DNA from: Paenibacillus timonensis
Lineage (GTDB): Bacteria > Bacillota > Bacilli > Paenibacillales > Paenibacillaceae
Length of the DNA: 64,000 nucleotides
Direction: 5' to 3'
Assembly (NCBI RefSeq): GCF_009725205.1
Contig: NZ_WNZY01000007.1
Location: 124,001 to 188,000 of the forward strand
The stretch's first letter is position 1. Each line of letters begins with the position of its first letter. A program made the translations under genes and the position numbers. Positions 36,824-45,693 of the stretch are shown one piece after another. The notes below the pieces were generated by a model. It worked only from the letters and a program-made list of their open reading frames with translations. It was not told the DNA's origin and ran no database searches.

Positions 36824-36850
36824 ATCGGGAGTAAGACCGATTCTATCCGA

Positions 36851-37522
36851 CTATTTGACCGCTTCCAACAGTTCCTTGGAATTGTTCCTCACGTTTCCGA
36901 CGGCCGTAGATACCGGGTAAGCTCGCATCTTCGCTGCTTCGTAGGGCTGAAGAAGCTTAAGTAAAGAAGCGGCGTCTGCATGCTCTCGCGCCAGCCACTC
37001 GGCTTCGTGCTCCGGACGAAGGATGGCAGGCATCCGGGTGTGGATTTCAGCCATAAGCGAATTGGGCTCCGTGGTGATGATGGTGCAAGTCGCCAGCTTG
37101 TTGCCTTCGGGATCGGTCCAAATATCGTATAACCCCGCAAAGGAGAAGAGGCCCCCGTCTTTCATGACGATCCGGAACGGCTGCTTACCGCCTTCCCGCT
37201 GCTGCCATTCGTAGAAGCCGTCGGCCGGGATAAGACAACGCCGGGACGTGAGCAGCTTGCGAAACGCCGCTTTCTCCGTTAGCGATTCGGCCCGGGCGTT
37301 GATCATGCTGCCGCCGATCTTGTCCTCTTTGGCCCAGGATGGAACCAGCCCCCATCGCAGCTCGCCGAGACGGTTGCCCTGCTTGCCCGAAATGATAGCG
37401 GGGATGAATTGCATCGGCGCTACGTTATAGTTCGGAGCGAATTTCGCCAGCCGATTTTCAAAAATCAGATACCTGACAATCAGCTCGTCCAGGGGAAGTG
37501 TAATCGTAAATCGCCCGCACAT
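36851..37522 (-). CDS. SOS response-associated peptidase (SRAP/YedK/HMCES)
   Basis: A 223-residue SRAP protein, which covalently traps abasic sites in single-stranded DNA through the cysteine at position 2. The start at 37522 gives MCGRFTITL with Cys2 exposed after methionine removal; a longer frame from 37537 would bury it. Other conserved parts: NVAPMQFIPAI, RWGLVPSWAKEDKIGGSMINARAESL, CLIPADGFYEWQ and the late His in EIHTRMPAIL. It stands alone on this strand. Confidence 0.95.
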   Translation of the reverse strand: MCGRFTITLPLDELIVRYLIFENRLAKFAPNYNVAPMQFIPAIISGKQGNRLGELRWGLVPSWAKEDKIGGSMINARAESLTEKAAFRKLLTSRRCLIPADGFYEWQQREGGKQPFRIVMKDGGLFSFAGLYDIWTDPEGNKLATCTIITTEPNSLMAEIHTRMPAILRPEHEAEWLAREHADAASLLKLLQPYEAAKMRAYPVSTAVGNVRNNSKELLEAVK

Positions 37523-37763
37523 AGGGGAACCCTCCATCGTATCGATGTATTGTTGTTAACATTGTAATCGATTTGTTCGTGGGCATACCAGCCCCACTAA
37601 GGTCACCGAGTACGTTAAGGTTAGTCAACTGCAAAAGTGCAGTTCATTTCGTTCGAAAATCGAGTTTGGCCACCCATCACAACATGCAACTTTTTTAACC
37701 CCGATTTCGTTTTTTCAGTGATACTTAGTTTCAGGTGAGCCCACCGGAAAGGAATCATTTACG

Positions 37764-38846
37764 ATGAATAAACGCAATAAATGGATGATTTATACCCTTG
37801 CTGCAGCACTTATGGCGGCTCCATTGGCCATATCATTACCGGGGCAGCAGGCAGAAGCTGCGGCCAAAGCCAAATATACAGTGTCTCCTCAAGCGTTCAG
37901 CATAGAAGGTGCCAAAAAAACGATCAAAACCATCAACCTACATGGCACTACGTATATTGCGCTGCGTGATTTGAGTAATGGTCTGGGGCTTGGCATCGGC
38001 TTCGATAAAGCGACGCAGATGGCGAAAGTCACCGGCAAAAACCGGGTGCTGGAAATCAATCTGAACGCAACCTCTTTTAAGTTAAATGAGCAGCTCCTCT
38101 GGGGGCCGCAGCTTGTGGTCCAGGATAATACGACCTATTTGCCGATGCGCTTCATTCTCGAACAAATGGGGTATATCGTAGGTTATGATTCCTCCACAAA
38201 GCTTATTGCTCTTCAAGCCGTTCAAGAGAATGACGTGAAAATTGGCGCTAAAGAGATTGGAGCGGACGGGGACGGAAAATCGCTGTTGGTGTATTATCCG
38301 GTCCTTTCCGGATTGGCAGATAGCGGAGTCCAACAGAAGATCAATACCTTCTTCAAAGAAGAAGCTGATAAGCACGTTGCTGCAGGAGCGAAGGAAATCG
38401 GCCTGGCCGCGGAGGAAAACAGCCGGATTCTCGACAACGACCCGAACGCGTCGGTACGTCAGCCCAGCGTTGACGGACGCTTCACAGTGACTTATAACGA
38501 AAAAGGCCGGTTAAGCCTCTATGTGGATTATTACGTGGATCTTGGAGGTGCACATGGGACGACGGCACGCGTTCCGTACACGTTTGATTTGTCTACCGGT
38601 AAAGTGCTGACCTTGAAAGAGGCGGCGAACAATAACGCCAATTACGTTTCGATTATTAACAATACAATTAAAGAGCAAATCAAAGAGCGTAAGCTGGAGC
38701 TGTTTCATCCGTTTACATCGATCGAGGCGGATCGCGACTTTTTCCTGAACCGGAATGGGGTTGTCATCTACTTTACGCAATATGAATATACGCCTTATGC
38801 GGCGGGGATGCCGGAATTCACGATTCCTTACGCCGCCTTCCAATAA
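37764..38846 (+). CDS. Secreted protein, copper-amine-oxidase-N plus RsiV-like domains
   Basis: 360 residues with a Sec signal (MNKRNKWMIYTLAAALMAAPLAISL, cleavage near AEA-A). Residues about 45-155 match the copper amine oxidase N-terminal (stalk) domain common in Paenibacillus surface proteins: INLHGTTYIALRDLSNGLGLGIGFD..NTTYLPMRFILEQMGYIVGYDSSTKLIAL. The rest (about 170-360) resembles the DUF4163/DUF3298 pair of RsiV-type proteins, with VDYYVDLGGAHGTTARVPYTFDL. Probably extracellular or wall-associated; no enzymatic activity is suggested. GGAAAGGAATC is the ribosome site. The 225 bases upstream show nothing definite. Confidence 0.88.
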   Translation: MNKRNKWMIYTLAAALMAAPLAISLPGQQAEAAAKAKYTVSPQAFSIEGAKKTIKTINLHGTTYIALRDLSNGLGLGIGFDKATQMAKVTGKNRVLEINLNATSFKLNEQLLWGPQLVVQDNTTYLPMRFILEQMGYIVGYDSSTKLIALQAVQENDVKIGAKEIGADGDGKSLLVYYPVLSGLADSGVQQKINTFFKEEADKHVAAGAKEIGLAAEENSRILDNDPNASVRQPSVDGRFTVTYNEKGRLSLYVDYYVDLGGAHGTTARVPYTFDLSTGKVLTLKEAANNNANYVSIINNTIKEQIKERKLELFHPFTSIEADRDFFLNRNGVVIYFTQYEYTPYAAGMPEFTIPYAAFQ

Positions 38847-38867
38847 GTTGATTGACTTGCTCTGGTC

Positions 38868-38911
38868 CGCCCCGGGTCGATGTTGCCATCGTCGATTCGG
38901 GGCGCTTTGTT
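38868..38911 (+). terminator. Terminator after the secreted protein gene
   Basis: CGCCCCG (38868-38874) and CGGGGCG (38898-38904) enclose a loop that itself contains TCGA/TCGA, and CTTTGTTTG follows. Confidence 0.7.
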
Positions 38912-38986
38912 TGGGAGAGGAGGAACTTCCGCCAAGCTGAAGAATATGTATTTTAGTAAAAAGGAACGGCTGACGGGGAGATGGCC

Positions 38987-39775
38987 ATGGAACAAGTGGG
39001 GTTGGTGTTAGGCGGCGGGGCCGTACGTGGACTCGCTCACTTGGGTGTGCTGAAGGCATTTGAGCGGCATGGGATTCCAGTGGACACGATCGTAGGCACC
39101 AGTATGGGCGGTGCGATTGGGGGCTTATATGCGGCTGGCATTCCCGCGGGGGACATTGAGGATTTGCTGTACCACACGCCGAAATACCGGTTGATGGACT
39201 TAGGAATCCGCCACCGGGGTCTGATCGGCGGAAATAAAATCTATCACACGGTCAACGAATTATTGAAGCAGCATGGCAAGGATGAGCTGAAGATCGAGGA
39301 TTTTCCCATCCGATTCAAGGCCGTTGCCGTCGATTTGATGCAGGGTAAGCAGGTCATCCTGGATCGAGGCGACTTGGGGACCGCGCTGCGGGCAACGACG
39401 GCGTTTCCCGGAGTGTTTGCTCCGTTAGTACGGGGGGATCAACTGCTGGTTGACGGCGGGGTGTTGAACAATTTGCCTGTTCAGGAGTTGAAGCGGAAGG
39501 AAGTAGGGTTGATTATTGCGGTTGATGTGACCCGAGAACATGAGAAGAAACCGCCCCGCAACATGATCGAGGTCGTTTACCGCTCTTATAGTCTGATGAC
39601 CGCGGAGCGCAAACATACCAGCCTGCGGCTTGCCGACATCGTCATCCGGCCGGACGTGGGGCATGTGTCCGCGTTCGACTTCTCCAAAATGGCCGATTGC
39701 ATCAAAGCTGGAGAGGAAGCAGCCGAGTTGATGATGGATGAGCTGAAGGCGGAGGTACGGCGGGTGAAGTACTAA
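38987..39775 (+). CDS. Patatin-like phospholipase (RssA/YlbK type)
   Basis: A serine lipase-like hydrolase. The oxyanion motif GGGAVRGLAHLG is at residues 9-20, nucleophile S39 in GTSMGG and the catalytic Asp D156 in LLVDGGVLNNLPV, so the dyad is intact. The 262-residue length is normal for short bacterial patatins. GGGGAG lies before the first ATG at 38981, leaving the second ATG at 38987 better spaced. No signal peptide is seen; the substrate is unknown. Confidence 0.93.
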   Translation: MEQVGLVLGGGAVRGLAHLGVLKAFERHGIPVDTIVGTSMGGAIGGLYAAGIPAGDIEDLLYHTPKYRLMDLGIRHRGLIGGNKIYHTVNELLKQHGKDELKIEDFPIRFKAVAVDLMQGKQVILDRGDLGTALRATTAFPGVFAPLVRGDQLLVDGGVLNNLPVQELKRKEVGLIIAVDVTREHEKKPPRNMIEVVYRSYSLMTAERKHTSLRLADIVIRPDVGHVSAFDFSKMADCIKAGEEAAELMMDELKAEVRRVKY

Positions 39776-39812
39776 ACGTTCAGATGAAAAATAATCGAAG
39801 TGGGGGGAAATC

Positions 39813-40250
39813 ATGCGTTGCATCACGATCCGACAACCTTGGGCAACACTGATTGCAATAGGGGCCAAGCGGTTGGAAACGAGGAGCTGGAGAACGAATT
39901 ATCGCGGTGAGCTTGGCATACATGCCGGTAAGCATATGGATCGGAAGGCTTGCGAGACAGAACCGATTCGGTCCCTTTTACTAGCGCACGGATACTCGTC
40001 TACTGAACAACTGCCAGTTGGTGCGATCGTAGCCGTTTGTCGGTTGAATGATTGTCTATCCGTGTTGAGCAACAACGGGGAGACTGCCTGGCTGGGTGGA
40101 GGAGAAAGACAATTGGAAGCCGTGGGGCAGGAATACCGGTTCGGAGACTATGCGCCAGGCCGGTACGCCTGGGAACTGACCGAGCTGCGTCCGCTTCTCG
40201 AGCCAATTCCTGCCCTCGGCAAACAAGGACTGTGGAACTGGGACAGTTAA
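39813..40250 (+). CDS. ASCH domain protein
   Basis: A 145-residue single-domain ASCH protein, an RNA- or nucleotide-binding PUA-like fold. The N-terminal RCITIRQPWATLIAIGAKRLETRSWRTNYRGELGIHAGK and PVGAIVAVCRLNDC are typical. GTGGGGGGAA is a fair ribosome site. Its stop codon overlaps the stop of the small convergent YjfB-like gene. Function is unknown. Confidence 0.88.
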   Translation: MRCITIRQPWATLIAIGAKRLETRSWRTNYRGELGIHAGKHMDRKACETEPIRSLLLAHGYSSTEQLPVGAIVAVCRLNDCLSVLSNNGETAWLGGGERQLEAVGQEYRFGDYAPGRYAWELTELRPLLEPIPALGKQGLWNWDS

Positions 40251-40426
40251 ACTTTGATATCCAAGTTCTTCCCGAGCGTCGGGTGAGCTTGGCTTTGAGA
40301 CATCATTTGCACGAGATTTTGACCTTGGATTTCGGCCTGGTCTTTGGCCATGCTCAACACGCGGATCCCAACGGCTTGGGAAAGCGCGCTTTGGCTCATG
40401 GCTACGGACGTTGCTGCAATATCCAT
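40247..40426 (-). CDS. YjfB family putative motility protein
   Basis: A 59-residue product read from the minus strand: MDIAATSVAMSQSALSQAVG, then a helical Gln-rich middle (SMAKDQAEIQGQNLVQMM) and the end HPTLGKNLDIKV, the layout of YjfB-like proteins. GGAGAGGAGGTGAC is an excellent ribosome site. The family is linked to the flagellar (sigma-D) regulon. A GCCGATAC sequence (minus strand, 40456-40449) matches the sigma-D -10 element 23 bases upstream, although the -35 is poor. Confidence 0.82.
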   Translation of the reverse strand: MDIAATSVAMSQSALSQAVGIRVLSMAKDQAEIQGQNLVQMMSQSQAHPTLGKNLDIKV

Positions 40427-40448
40427 AATGTCACCTCCTCTCCATTTT

Positions 40449-40456
40449 GTATCGGC
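40449..40456 (-). promoter_or_regulatory. Sigma-D-like -10 element before yjfB-like gene
   Basis: GCCGATAC on the minus strand differs by one base from the sigma-D -10 consensus GCCGATAT. No good TAAA -35 was found at 15-16 bases. Confidence 0.4.
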
Positions 40457-40563
40457 TGTTCGGTGACAAATGATAAATTTCCCAAGGAGTCGAATGATTT
40501 ACAGGGTTGAACCCACCGCGTATAATGGGCATAATCTAACGTTTTCACATAAGGGAGAACATC

Positions 40564-41889
40564 ATGAATCGCAGCTACGACGATCCCAAACGAATTTACA
40601 TATCGGTGAATCAGAAATTTTGGATCAGCCATGTGGCGGCAGGTCTGTGGATGCTCTTTTCCATAGGGGTATCGATGCCGTGGCTGCAAGATTTTGCGAG
40701 GTTTGTGACGCTGCCTGCAGCGGTTCTGATCATCGCGGGAATCTCGTATATTCCCGGATACATGAACGCTTTTATGATCGTCAGCCTGTTACTAGACCGA
40801 CAACCTCCGCTTCCGGGGGGCTCCCCCGAACAGCCGGTGACCGTGTTGATCGCTTGTCATAATGAAGAGCGTGGGATCAGGACCACACTTGCGTATCTAG
40901 CCGCTCAAGAGTATTCGGGACCGATGAAGGTCATCGTGATCGATAACAATAGCTCGGATCAAACGGCGGAGCGGGCCAAGGCTGCCGGCAGGGAGCTTGG
41001 TCTGGACCTGCTCGTGATCGAGGAGAAAACGCCAGGCAAAAACCATGCGCTTAACACGGCTCTAACTTTGGTGGAGACCGAACTAATGATCACGCTGGAT
41101 GCAGACACGCTGCTGCACAATCTGGCTGTCAAGCATATCGTGTCCCGCATGGAGTCGGCGCCACCGGATATCTGCGCAGTTGCGGGAGCGGTGCTTGCCC
41201 GTAACAGCCGCCATAATTTCTGGGCCAAGCTGCAGGAATGGGATTATTTTCTCGGGATTGCCAGCATTAAAAGGTTGCAGGGAATGTTCCAGGGAACGCT
41301 GGTAGCGCAAGGGGCTTTTTCCCTCTATAAAACCGATGCCGTGCGCGCCGTGGAGGGTTGGCCGGATGCGATCGGCGAGGACATCGTGCTGACGTGGAAA
41401 TTCTTGGCCCGGCGTTGGCGCGTGTATTTTGAACCGTTGGCGGTCGCTTTTACAGACGTTCCGGAATCGTTCCGTCATCTCGTCAGGCAGAGGAGCCGTT
41501 GGGCTCGGGGGATGATCGAAGCTCTGAAAATGTTGAAGCCGTGGAACCAACCGTCCATTTATGCCAAATATTTGACCGGTTGCAATTTGCTGATGCCGTA
41601 TTTGGATTTGGTGTACACCTTCTGTTGGCTGCCGGGTTTGGTACTCGCCTTTTTCGGCATCTTCTGGATCGTTGGGCCGGCAACGTTGCTGGTGCTGCCG
41701 CTAACGTTTATCCAAAACTTCATTTTGTATCGGTATCAAAGTCAGGTGTTCCGCTCGCTCAACCTGCGGATCCGCAAAAACCTGTTTGGCTTTATTGCCT
41801 ATGTGCTGCTCTATCAAATGGTGATGAGCCCGGTCTCCGTTTATGGGTACGTGCAGGAGGCGCTGCAGCGAAAACGGATTTGGAAATAA
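40564..41889 (+). CDS. Glycosyltransferase family 2, membrane-bound
   Basis: A 441-residue processive-type GT2 of the cellulose/poly-GlcNAc synthase kind. Two N-terminal helices (about 15-75) precede the catalytic domain: VTVLIACHNEERGIRTTLAYLA, VIDNNSSD, DADTLLHN (DxD), the acceptor acid GEDIVLTWKFLARR and QRSRWARG (QxxRW). Three or four helices follow. This set supports a polymer such as poly-N-acetylglucosamine or hyaluronan-like chains, but substrate cannot be fixed. No icaB/pgaB-like partner is adjacent. Confidence 0.92.
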   Translation: MNRSYDDPKRIYISVNQKFWISHVAAGLWMLFSIGVSMPWLQDFARFVTLPAAVLIIAGISYIPGYMNAFMIVSLLLDRQPPLPGGSPEQPVTVLIACHNEERGIRTTLAYLAAQEYSGPMKVIVIDNNSSDQTAERAKAAGRELGLDLLVIEEKTPGKNHALNTALTLVETELMITLDADTLLHNLAVKHIVSRMESAPPDICAVAGAVLARNSRHNFWAKLQEWDYFLGIASIKRLQGMFQGTLVAQGAFSLYKTDAVRAVEGWPDAIGEDIVLTWKFLARRWRVYFEPLAVAFTDVPESFRHLVRQRSRWARGMIEALKMLKPWNQPSIYAKYLTGCNLLMPYLDLVYTFCWLPGLVLAFFGIFWIVGPATLLVLPLTFIQNFILYRYQSQVFRSLNLRIRKNLFGFIAYVLLYQMVMSPVSVYGYVQEALQRKRIWK

Positions 41890-41981
41890 AATTTTAAGCT
41901 GATCTTCAGGTTTCTGTAATGTTCCTTTAAGGAACCGATGCTATTCTTTAGATACTCCCTCTTCTTAATTGATATATACGT

Positions 41982-42014
41982 GAAGAAGCCACCCCTGCCC
42001 GGGGTGGCTTCTTC
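41982..42014. repeat. Perfect hairpin downstream of the glycosyltransferase gene
   Basis: GAAGAAGCCACCCC (41982-41995), loop TGCCC and GGGGTGGCTTCTTC form a perfect stem, without a T-run. It may act as a terminator or transcript-stabilising hairpin. Confidence 0.75.
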
Positions 42015-42131
42015 CTGTTACGCAAGGGTGTTCAAAAAGTCATCTTCCGATCACGAGGCAAGCCGATGTAGCCTATTCGGCGTCGAATCTTGAATTCAGC
42101 CGGTCGCTCCGTTGCTCACTCTTAAAAGTGC

Positions 42132-42314
42132 TAACGGAACCAGGAGACGCTATTTCACACTTTATAGATGTTCAGCGCGGATAACGGAACTAGAAGACCT
42201 TATTTCGGATATAAGCAGCTAATTTGCGGGCATTAGAGCCGAATAAGGTCTCTGGGTTCCGTTAAAGCGGGAAATCACCGGGAAATGGGGGAATAAGGTC
42301 TCTGAGTTCCGTTA
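42132..42314. repeat. REP-like inverted repeat element in a 447-bp gene-free stretch
   Basis: Four copies of a unit starting TAACGGAAC and ending near CTTATTC occur: two forward (from 42132 and 42182) and two reverse (GAATAAGGTCTCTG..TTCCGTTA at 42241-42264 and 42291-42314). The copies could fold into large stems. No gene was seen in 41890-42336. It looks like the short dispersed repeats common in Paenibacillus genomes. Confidence 0.8.
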
Positions 42315-42336
42315 GGAAGAGAAGGTCGTGACTTCC

Positions 42337-43290
42337 TTACTTCAAATCCTCGATCGAGCCAATATTCACGTAAGCCGGGACGACCAGGCCGGTTTTGACG
42401 CCGGTCATGTTCGCGCCGAGGTCGTCGAGTTGATCGCCGTATTTGTCCCAGTAATCCGCATGGGTGAGCGGCAGCCAAGCGGCTGCGGTCGCATCGACGT
42501 CCCCGCTGGCGACGCCGGTCCACATCGGGCCGGCTTCGACCTGGAGGGACTCAACATCATAACCCAGCTTGCTCTCCAGCACGTATTCCAGCAGGTTTGT
42601 GCTGGCGATCTCGGAATCCCAAGCGACGTAGCTCAACTTGAGTTTGTCGCCATCCACCGGCGTCAAGCCTTCGGTCCAGCTGTCAACGCGGTCCGTGTTG
42701 GCCTCTGCCCAGGCTTTGGCGGCTTCAGCCGGATCCTGACCTTCCTGGATCGCGGTCATAATCGCTCCCATTTCATCCGAAGTCCATTCAAAACGGTCAA
42801 GGAATTCATAAGCGGTCGGATGATCTTCCTTCAGGCCTTTCCGAGCCACCGTGTGGATTTCCTCGGCTTCGCCGTAAACCTTCTGCGGGTCCTCCAAATA
42901 TTTCAGATCGTATTTGGCGAACATCCAGTGCGGCGTCCAGCCGGTGATAATGATCGGTTCTTCGGCTTTGATCGCCTTATCTAACATCGCCGTCATCGCC
43001 GCACCGGAGCCTTCGATCAGCTTCCAGTCCGCCAAGCCGTAGGTTTCGATTGCTTGGTTTGTCGCTTTCATGATCCCCGCGCCGGGGTCGATCCCGATGA
43101 TTTCGTAGTCGACTTGCTCGCCAATCGCGACGGCAGTGGAGTTGCCTGCCCCGTTCGCCGACGCATCAGGTGCGTTGCTACCGCCACCTGCGGCGGAATT
43201 GTTCGCTTGTCCGCATGCGGAGAGTACCAACATCCCAACCAGACCTGCCAGCACCATCAGTTTCCTCGTCGTCTTCAACTTCATTTTCAT
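42337..43290 (-). CDS. opuAC: Glycine betaine-binding lipoprotein OpuAC
   Basis: The substrate-binding protein of the OpuA glycine betaine transporter. A lipoprotein signal (LMVLAGLVGMLVLSAC) is followed by a Ser/Asn/Ala linker and the OpuAC domain: EQVDYEIIGIDPGAGIMKATNQAIE, LIEGSGAAMTAMLDKAIKAEEPIIITGWTPHWMFAKYDLKYLEDP and ESKLGYDVESLQVEAGPMWTGVASGDVDATAAAWLPLTH. The aromatic residues that hold betaine are seen in TGWTPHWMF and AAAWLP. The start at 43290 has AAAGGGGAG upstream. Last gene of the opuA operon. Confidence 0.95.
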   Translation of the reverse strand: MKMKLKTTRKLMVLAGLVGMLVLSACGQANNSAAGGGSNAPDASANGAGNSTAVAIGEQVDYEIIGIDPGAGIMKATNQAIETYGLADWKLIEGSGAAMTAMLDKAIKAEEPIIITGWTPHWMFAKYDLKYLEDPQKVYGEAEEIHTVARKGLKEDHPTAYEFLDRFEWTSDEMGAIMTAIQEGQDPAEAAKAWAEANTDRVDSWTEGLTPVDGDKLKLSYVAWDSEIASTNLLEYVLESKLGYDVESLQVEAGPMWTGVASGDVDATAAAWLPLTHADYWDKYGDQLDDLGANMTGVKTGLVVPAYVNIGSIEDLK

Positions 43291-43291
43291 C

Positions 43292-44137
43292 TTAATCTCC
43301 CCTTTGTGATTTGGATTTAAACAAATTTTGTGTAAAGCGGTCGAGCACGATGGCCAAGACGACCACGGCCAGACCGGCCTCAAACCCTTGCCCGATTTTC
43401 AACTGGGTGACTGCTCGATAGACGGTAGCCCCGATACCTTGCGCTCCGATCATGGAGGCGATGACCACCATTGACAACGACAACATGATCGTTTGGTTCA
43501 CCCCGGCCATCAACGTAGGCATGGCAAGCGGAAGCTCCACCTTGAACAGCTTCTGCCAGGACGTGGAGCCGAAGGCGTTGGCCGCTTCCGTCAGCTCGCC
43601 GGACACTTGCTTGATGCCAAGATAAGTGAGCCGGATCGTTGGCGGGATGGCGAAAATCACCGAAGCGATCACCCCGGGAACGACACCTAGGCTAAAGAAA
43701 GTCACGGCCGGCAGCAGATAGACGAATGCCGGCATCGTCTGCATGAAATCCAGCAGCGGCGAAACGATCCGATGGACTAGCTTGCTGTAGGCGCTCCAAA
43801 TGCCGATTGGAATCCCAAGCAGGATTGAAATCAGCCCGGACGTGATAACCAGACCTAACGTACTCATGGTTTCGTCCCAATAACCGAGGTTATCGATCAG
43901 AAGGAACCCGATGACGGTGAATAGGGCCAACTGCCATTTTCCGATCAAATATGCGATGATTCCGATGATGACGATAAACAGCAGGGGATGCGGCAGCAGA
44001 AACAATCCTGCGAAAAAATCAACGATCGTTTCGATCGCCATGGACAATCCGTCGAAAAATCCGCCGAGCGTCCGTTCCATTCCGTCCACCAGCGATTCAA
44101 TCCACTCGGCTAACGGCAATTTCGGTATGGACTTCAT
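43292..44137 (-). CDS. opuAB: Glycine betaine ABC permease OpuAB
   Basis: The membrane subunit of OpuA, 281 residues, with the ProW/OpuAB layout: LPLAEWIESLVDGMERTLGGFFDGLS, a set of helices, and the loop GVIASVIFAIPPTIRLTYLGIKQVSGELTEAANAFGSTSWQKLFKVELPLAMPTLMAGVNQTIM. AAGGAGGTGAG precedes its start, which lies 41 bases inside the end of opuAA, so translation is coupled. Confidence 0.95.
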   Translation of the reverse strand: MKSIPKLPLAEWIESLVDGMERTLGGFFDGLSMAIETIVDFFAGLFLLPHPLLFIVIIGIIAYLIGKWQLALFTVIGFLLIDNLGYWDETMSTLGLVITSGLISILLGIPIGIWSAYSKLVHRIVSPLLDFMQTMPAFVYLLPAVTFFSLGVVPGVIASVIFAIPPTIRLTYLGIKQVSGELTEAANAFGSTSWQKLFKVELPLAMPTLMAGVNQTIMLSLSMVVIASMIGAQGIGATVYRAVTQLKIGQGFEAGLAVVVLAIVLDRFTQNLFKSKSQRGD

Positions 44138-45344
44138 TTGGGCTCACCTCCTTGGATTCATGATGGCTCTCTCCGGCGAGGGCACCCAACACGGCGCCGC
44201 GTACGATCACGCCAAGCAACCGCTCTTGCTCGTCAACGACCGCAAGCGGAACCTTGGACGAGCTAGTGACCTCAAACAGATCACTCAGTACCGTGTCCGG
44301 AGCTACGCGGGGGCCGTCCGTGATCAGAATCTCCTCGAGTCCCACACCGGATTTCGCGGCGCGGGAGGCATCCTCAGCCGTAATAACACCGAGCAGCTGT
44401 TTGCCCCGACCGATGACGAACAGGTTAGAGATCGCACGTTCGCGCATTAATTCGAGGGCAACACGTGGCCCCCGATCCAAGGTGACCGTCTCCGGCCGGC
44501 GCATCACGCGGGCTGCAGTCAGCACCTTGGACAAATCCACATCCTCGATAAATCGTTCCACATAGCGGTTGGCCGGGTTCATCAACATTTCCTCCGGCGT
44601 ACCGATCTGGACGAGCGCCCCGTCTTTCATCAAGGCAATCCGATCGCCGAGGCGCAGGGCCTCATCCAGATCATGCGTAATGAAGACGATGGTTTTCTTC
44701 ATCTTCTCCTGCAGTTCTAGCAGTTCATCTTGCATGTCACGGCGAATGAGCGGATCGAGTGCGCTGAACGCTTCGTCCATCAACAGGATTTCCGGGTCAT
44801 TGGCCAGCGCGCGGGCCAGGCCGACCCGTTGCTGCATACCGCCGCTTAGCTGATCGGGCATTTTGAGCTCCCAGCCCTTCAAGCCGACGAGCTCCAGCGC
44901 TTGCATCGCTTTGTCGCGACGCTCTTTTTTTGCAACCTTCTGGATTTCCAGTCCGTATTCCACGTTCTGCAGGACGGTTCGGTGTGGGAACAAGGCGAAC
45001 TTCTGAAACACCATGCTAATCGATTTACGCCGCACCTCGCGCAACTCGCTTTTGTTCATTTTACGGAGGTCCCGGCCATGCAGCAGGATTTCTCCGGCCG
45101 TCGGTTCAATTAGCCGATTGAGCATGCGAACCAACGTCGATTTGCCGCTCCCGGACAAGCCCATGATGACGAAAATTTCACCTTCCCGGATGTCCAAGCT
45201 GACCTGCCCGACGCCGACCGTAACCCCTTTGTCTTTGAGTAGACGCTCTTTGGTGTAACCTTGTTTTAATAAGGGAATGCCCTGCTCTGGATGAGGGCCA
45301 AATAACTTACTGACTTCACGTACTTGCAATAATGGCTGATTCAT
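44097..45344 (-). CDS. opuAA: Glycine betaine ABC ATPase OpuAA
   Basis: The 415-residue ATPase with tandem CBS domains that sense ionic strength in this family. Walker A GLSGSGKST, signature LSGGMQQRVGLARAL, Walker B ILLMDEAFSALDPLIRRDMQ and switch HDLDEALRLGD are present. Residues about 280-400 form the two CBS domains (ISNLFVIGRGKQLLGVITAEDA, VPLAVVDEQERLLGVIVRGAVL). AAAGGAG lies upstream of the ATG. It is the first gene of the opuA operon and diverges from the GbsR-type regulator. Confidence 0.96.
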   Translation of the reverse strand: MNQPLLQVREVSKLFGPHPEQGIPLLKQGYTKERLLKDKGVTVGVGQVSLDIREGEIFVIMGLSGSGKSTLVRMLNRLIEPTAGEILLHGRDLRKMNKSELREVRRKSISMVFQKFALFPHRTVLQNVEYGLEIQKVAKKERRDKAMQALELVGLKGWELKMPDQLSGGMQQRVGLARALANDPEILLMDEAFSALDPLIRRDMQDELLELQEKMKKTIVFITHDLDEALRLGDRIALMKDGALVQIGTPEEMLMNPANRYVERFIEDVDLSKVLTAARVMRRPETVTLDRGPRVALELMRERAISNLFVIGRGKQLLGVITAEDASRAAKSGVGLEEILITDGPRVAPDTVLSDLFEVTSSSKVPLAVVDEQERLLGVIVRGAVLGALAGESHHESKEVSPNEVHTEIAVSRVD

Positions 45345-45483
45345 AGATTCACTCCTTTTCTAAATCTTCAGTTCCCCCTTCGATATCAGCTCACTGCTAG
45401 AAAATGGCCGAGCGAGACCGTATCGCATCAATCCGTGATGTAAGCTTAACAAACCTCTTGTCAAGAACGCAAAGCCGAAAACC

Positions 45484-45500
45484 GTACGTAAGGAACGTAC
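45484..45500. promoter_or_regulatory. Palindrome in the opuA/gbsR divergent region
   Basis: GTACGT, five bases and ACGTAC form a perfect inverted repeat, with another ACGTA half-site at about 45513. The 349-base region between opuA and the regulator gene holds no gene. It is a candidate binding site for the GbsR-type repressor. Confidence 0.55.
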
Positions 45501-45569
45501 AGAAAAAACTGAACGTAAAGATCTTCCGGATAACTCCATAATCCTCCCAAATGCTCCCTAGGCTGCTTC

Positions 45570-45598
45570 TTTACATTTGGTCTTGACTTTCTTAAGAT
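45570..45598 (+). promoter_or_regulatory. Candidate promoter of the GbsR-type gene
   Basis: TTTACA (45570-45575), 17 bases and TAAGAT (45593-45598) approximate a sigma-A promoter. On the opposite strand a TTGACA (45464-45459) may serve opuA, but its -10 is weak. Confidence 0.5.
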
Positions 45599-45693
45599 AG
45601 AATAAGCGTTGAGCCGCGTGGTGATTTAAGGTTTACGGGTTAAACGCGCTACAGCCGGAGAGTTTTTTTGCAAATGAATAGGAGGTTGCAAGC

